Below are positions 50,000 through 50,849 of a DNA stretch of 50,849 bases, in pieces. Both the position numbers and the translations under genes were made by a program. Source of the stretch: Magnetovibrio sp. (GTDB lineage: Bacteria; Pseudomonadota; Alphaproteobacteria; Rhodospirillales; Magnetovibrionaceae); NCBI GenBank assembly GCA_028281525.1, contig JANQJR010000031.1:1-50849 (forward strand), given 5' to 3'. Numbering within the stretch: position 1 is the stretch's first letter; each line of letters opens with the position of its first letter. A model generated the notes under the pieces. The model saw only the letters and a program-made list of their open reading frames with translations. It was not told the DNA's origin and searched no databases.

Positions 50000-50028
50000 A
50001 ACGTGTGTCCTGCCGATCCGAAAGCGGC

Positions 50029-50718
50029 TTACCGCCCCTCTTCGTCCAGGGAATAACCCGCGCCACGCACGGTGCGGATAGGATCGATGTCGGCAACGTC
50101 CTGAAGCGCCTTGCGCAACCGGCGAATGTGCACATCAACGGTGCGGCTTTCCACATGCACACCATTGGACCACACCCGGTCCAGCAGAATTTCGCGCGAA
50201 TACACCCGGCCCGGACATTCCATCAGGAACTTGAGCAAACGGTATTCAGTGGGGCCCAGCTTTACGGTCTTGCCGCGCGCCATGACTTTGTGTTGTTCGG
50301 TGTTGAGTTTGATGTCGCCGTAGCTGAGCGTCGCGTCCTCGTTGTTGGGTTGGGAGCGGCGCAAAAGCGCGCGGACCCGGGCGACCAGTTCACGCGGCGA
50401 AAAGGGTTTGACCATATAATCGTCCGCGCCGGATTCCAGGCCCTGGACACGGTCCGCTTCATCTCCGCGTGCGGTGAGCATCAAAATCGGCAAATTGGCG
50501 ATCTCGGGTTGCTCGCGAATGTTGCGGCAAACATCGATACCGGACTGTCCGGGCATCATCCAATCCAGGATCATGACGTCGGGACGCTGTTCCTGCGCTT
50601 GGTTGAAAGCTTCGATGCCATCCATGGCGGTGAGCGTTTCAAAACCCGCCTTGCTCAAGTTATAGGTCAACACCTCGACCAACGGCGGTTCGTCCTCGGC
50701 AACCAACACCACGGGCAT
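50029..50718 (-). CDS. phoB: Phosphate regulon response regulator PhoB
   Basis: A 229-residue OmpR-type regulator. The receiver domain holds the acidic pair in VAEDEPP, the phospho-Asp in VMILDWMMPGQSG, the Thr in LMLTARG and the Lys in DDYMVKPFSPREL. The C-terminal winged helix contains LGPTEYRLLKFLMECPGRVYSREILLDRVWSNGVHVESRTVDVHIRRLRKAL-type features typical of PhoB. It induces phosphate-starvation genes by binding Pho boxes; those in this window are likely targets. The ATG at 50718, with AGAGGAT, is preferred over 50793. A strong terminator isolates it from the upstream gene. Confidence 0.93.
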   Translation of the reverse strand: MPVVLVAEDEPPLVEVLTYNLSKAGFETLTAMDGIEAFNQAQEQRPDVMILDWMMPGQSGIDVCRNIREQPEIANLPILMLTARGDEADRVQGLESGADDYMVKPFSPRELVARVRALLRRSQPNNEDATLSYGDIKLNTEQHKVMARGKTVKLGPTEYRLLKFLMECPGRVYSREILLDRVWSNGVHVESRTVDVHIRRLRKALQDVADIDPIRTVRGAGYSLDEEGR

Positions 50719-50759
50719 GGATTTATCCTCTGACACGTTCGAAATCCAATAAACAAATT

Positions 50760-50796
50760 CCGGTGGCGGCCTTTTGTTGTGTTTGGCCGCCACCGG
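50760..50796 (-). terminator. Strong hairpin terminator upstream of phoB
   Basis: CCGGTGGCGGCC (50760-50771) and GGCCGCCACCGG (50785-50796) are perfect 12-bp complements with a 13-nt T-rich loop, 13 bp past the stop of the partial gene at the window edge. On the - strand AATTTGTTTATTGG follows. It lies between that gene and phoB. Confidence 0.82.
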
Positions 50797-50809
50797 TTTG
50801 ATATCTGTC

Positions 50810-50849
50810 TTACATGGACAGGTTGGCCAGCGACTTGGCGTCGCCCGCG
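50810..50849 (-). CDS. C-terminal end of an unidentified gene (partial)
   Basis: Read on the - strand, the last 40 bases give an open frame ending GDAKSLANLSM and TAA at 50810-50812. A terminator follows directly, which supports a real gene end. Position before phoB would suit phoU, but 12 residues are too few to tell. Confidence 0.45.
   Translation of the reverse strand, partial: AGDAKSLANLSM

Overview
This 50.8 kb window reads as chromosome of a chemoautotrophic or mixotrophic, denitrifying alphaproteobacterium, probably from the Rhodospirillales side. That placement is inference from gene content and protein flavour; no rRNA or marker gene is present to fix it. The window is gene-dense, and the genes fall into functional blocks with little sign of mobile DNA. 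I saw no insertion sequence, phage gene or CRISPR array.

Block 1 (1-13.6 kb) is CO2 fixation. After a tRNA-Ser(CGA) come a carboxysome-type PII-like gene (CPII) and a cbbR regulator on the + strand. On the - strand lies a complete alpha-carboxysome operon in the order cbbL, cbbS, csoS2, csoSCA, csoS4A, csoS4B, csoS1, csoS1B-like, a bacterioferritin-like gene, acRAF, a second cbbR and a Nudix/ThiE-like fusion. Divergent from cbbL is a bicarbonate importer gene (sbtA) followed by a second CPII copy. Uptake (SbtA), nucleotide/bicarbonate sensing (CPII), dehydration (CsoSCA) and fixation (RuBisCO in a CsoS1/CsoS4 shell organised by CsoS2) are thus encoded together.

Block 2 (13.7-19.1 kb) holds a small membrane protein, a DnaQ-like exonuclease overlapping a cNMP-binding/CBS/nucleotidyltransferase signalling protein, and a two-component sodium:solute symporter (large subunit plus DUF4212 subunit).

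Block 3 (19.3-25.1 kb) is a nitric oxide reductase operon, norC-norB-norQ-norD-norE-norF plus a 54-residue membrane protein, with a perfect FNR/DNR-type site upstream of norC and a terminator-like hairpin between norB and norQ.

Block 4 (25.2-35.7 kb) is the least familiar part. A tight - strand gene set encodes a TPR-containing lipoprotein secretin, a small exported protein, a 1782-residue hybrid histidine kinase with four tandem periplasmic solute-binding domains and a second, degenerate kinase module, and an OmpR-type response regulator. A stand-alone HPt protein is convergent with it. A 749 bp non-coding stretch with a long inverted repeat separates this from a Crp/Fnr-family regulator gene.

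Block 5 (35.8-50.8 kb) is phosphonate use: phnM1-phnN on the + strand; phnG-H-I-J-K-L-M2 and a DUF1045 gene on the - strand; divergent phnF; then phnC-D-E, a third and divergent phnM, a hexapeptide-repeat acetyltransferase and phoB. Candidate PhnF and PhoB sites lie in the expected intergenic gaps. The window ends in the last codons of another - strand gene beyond a strong terminator.
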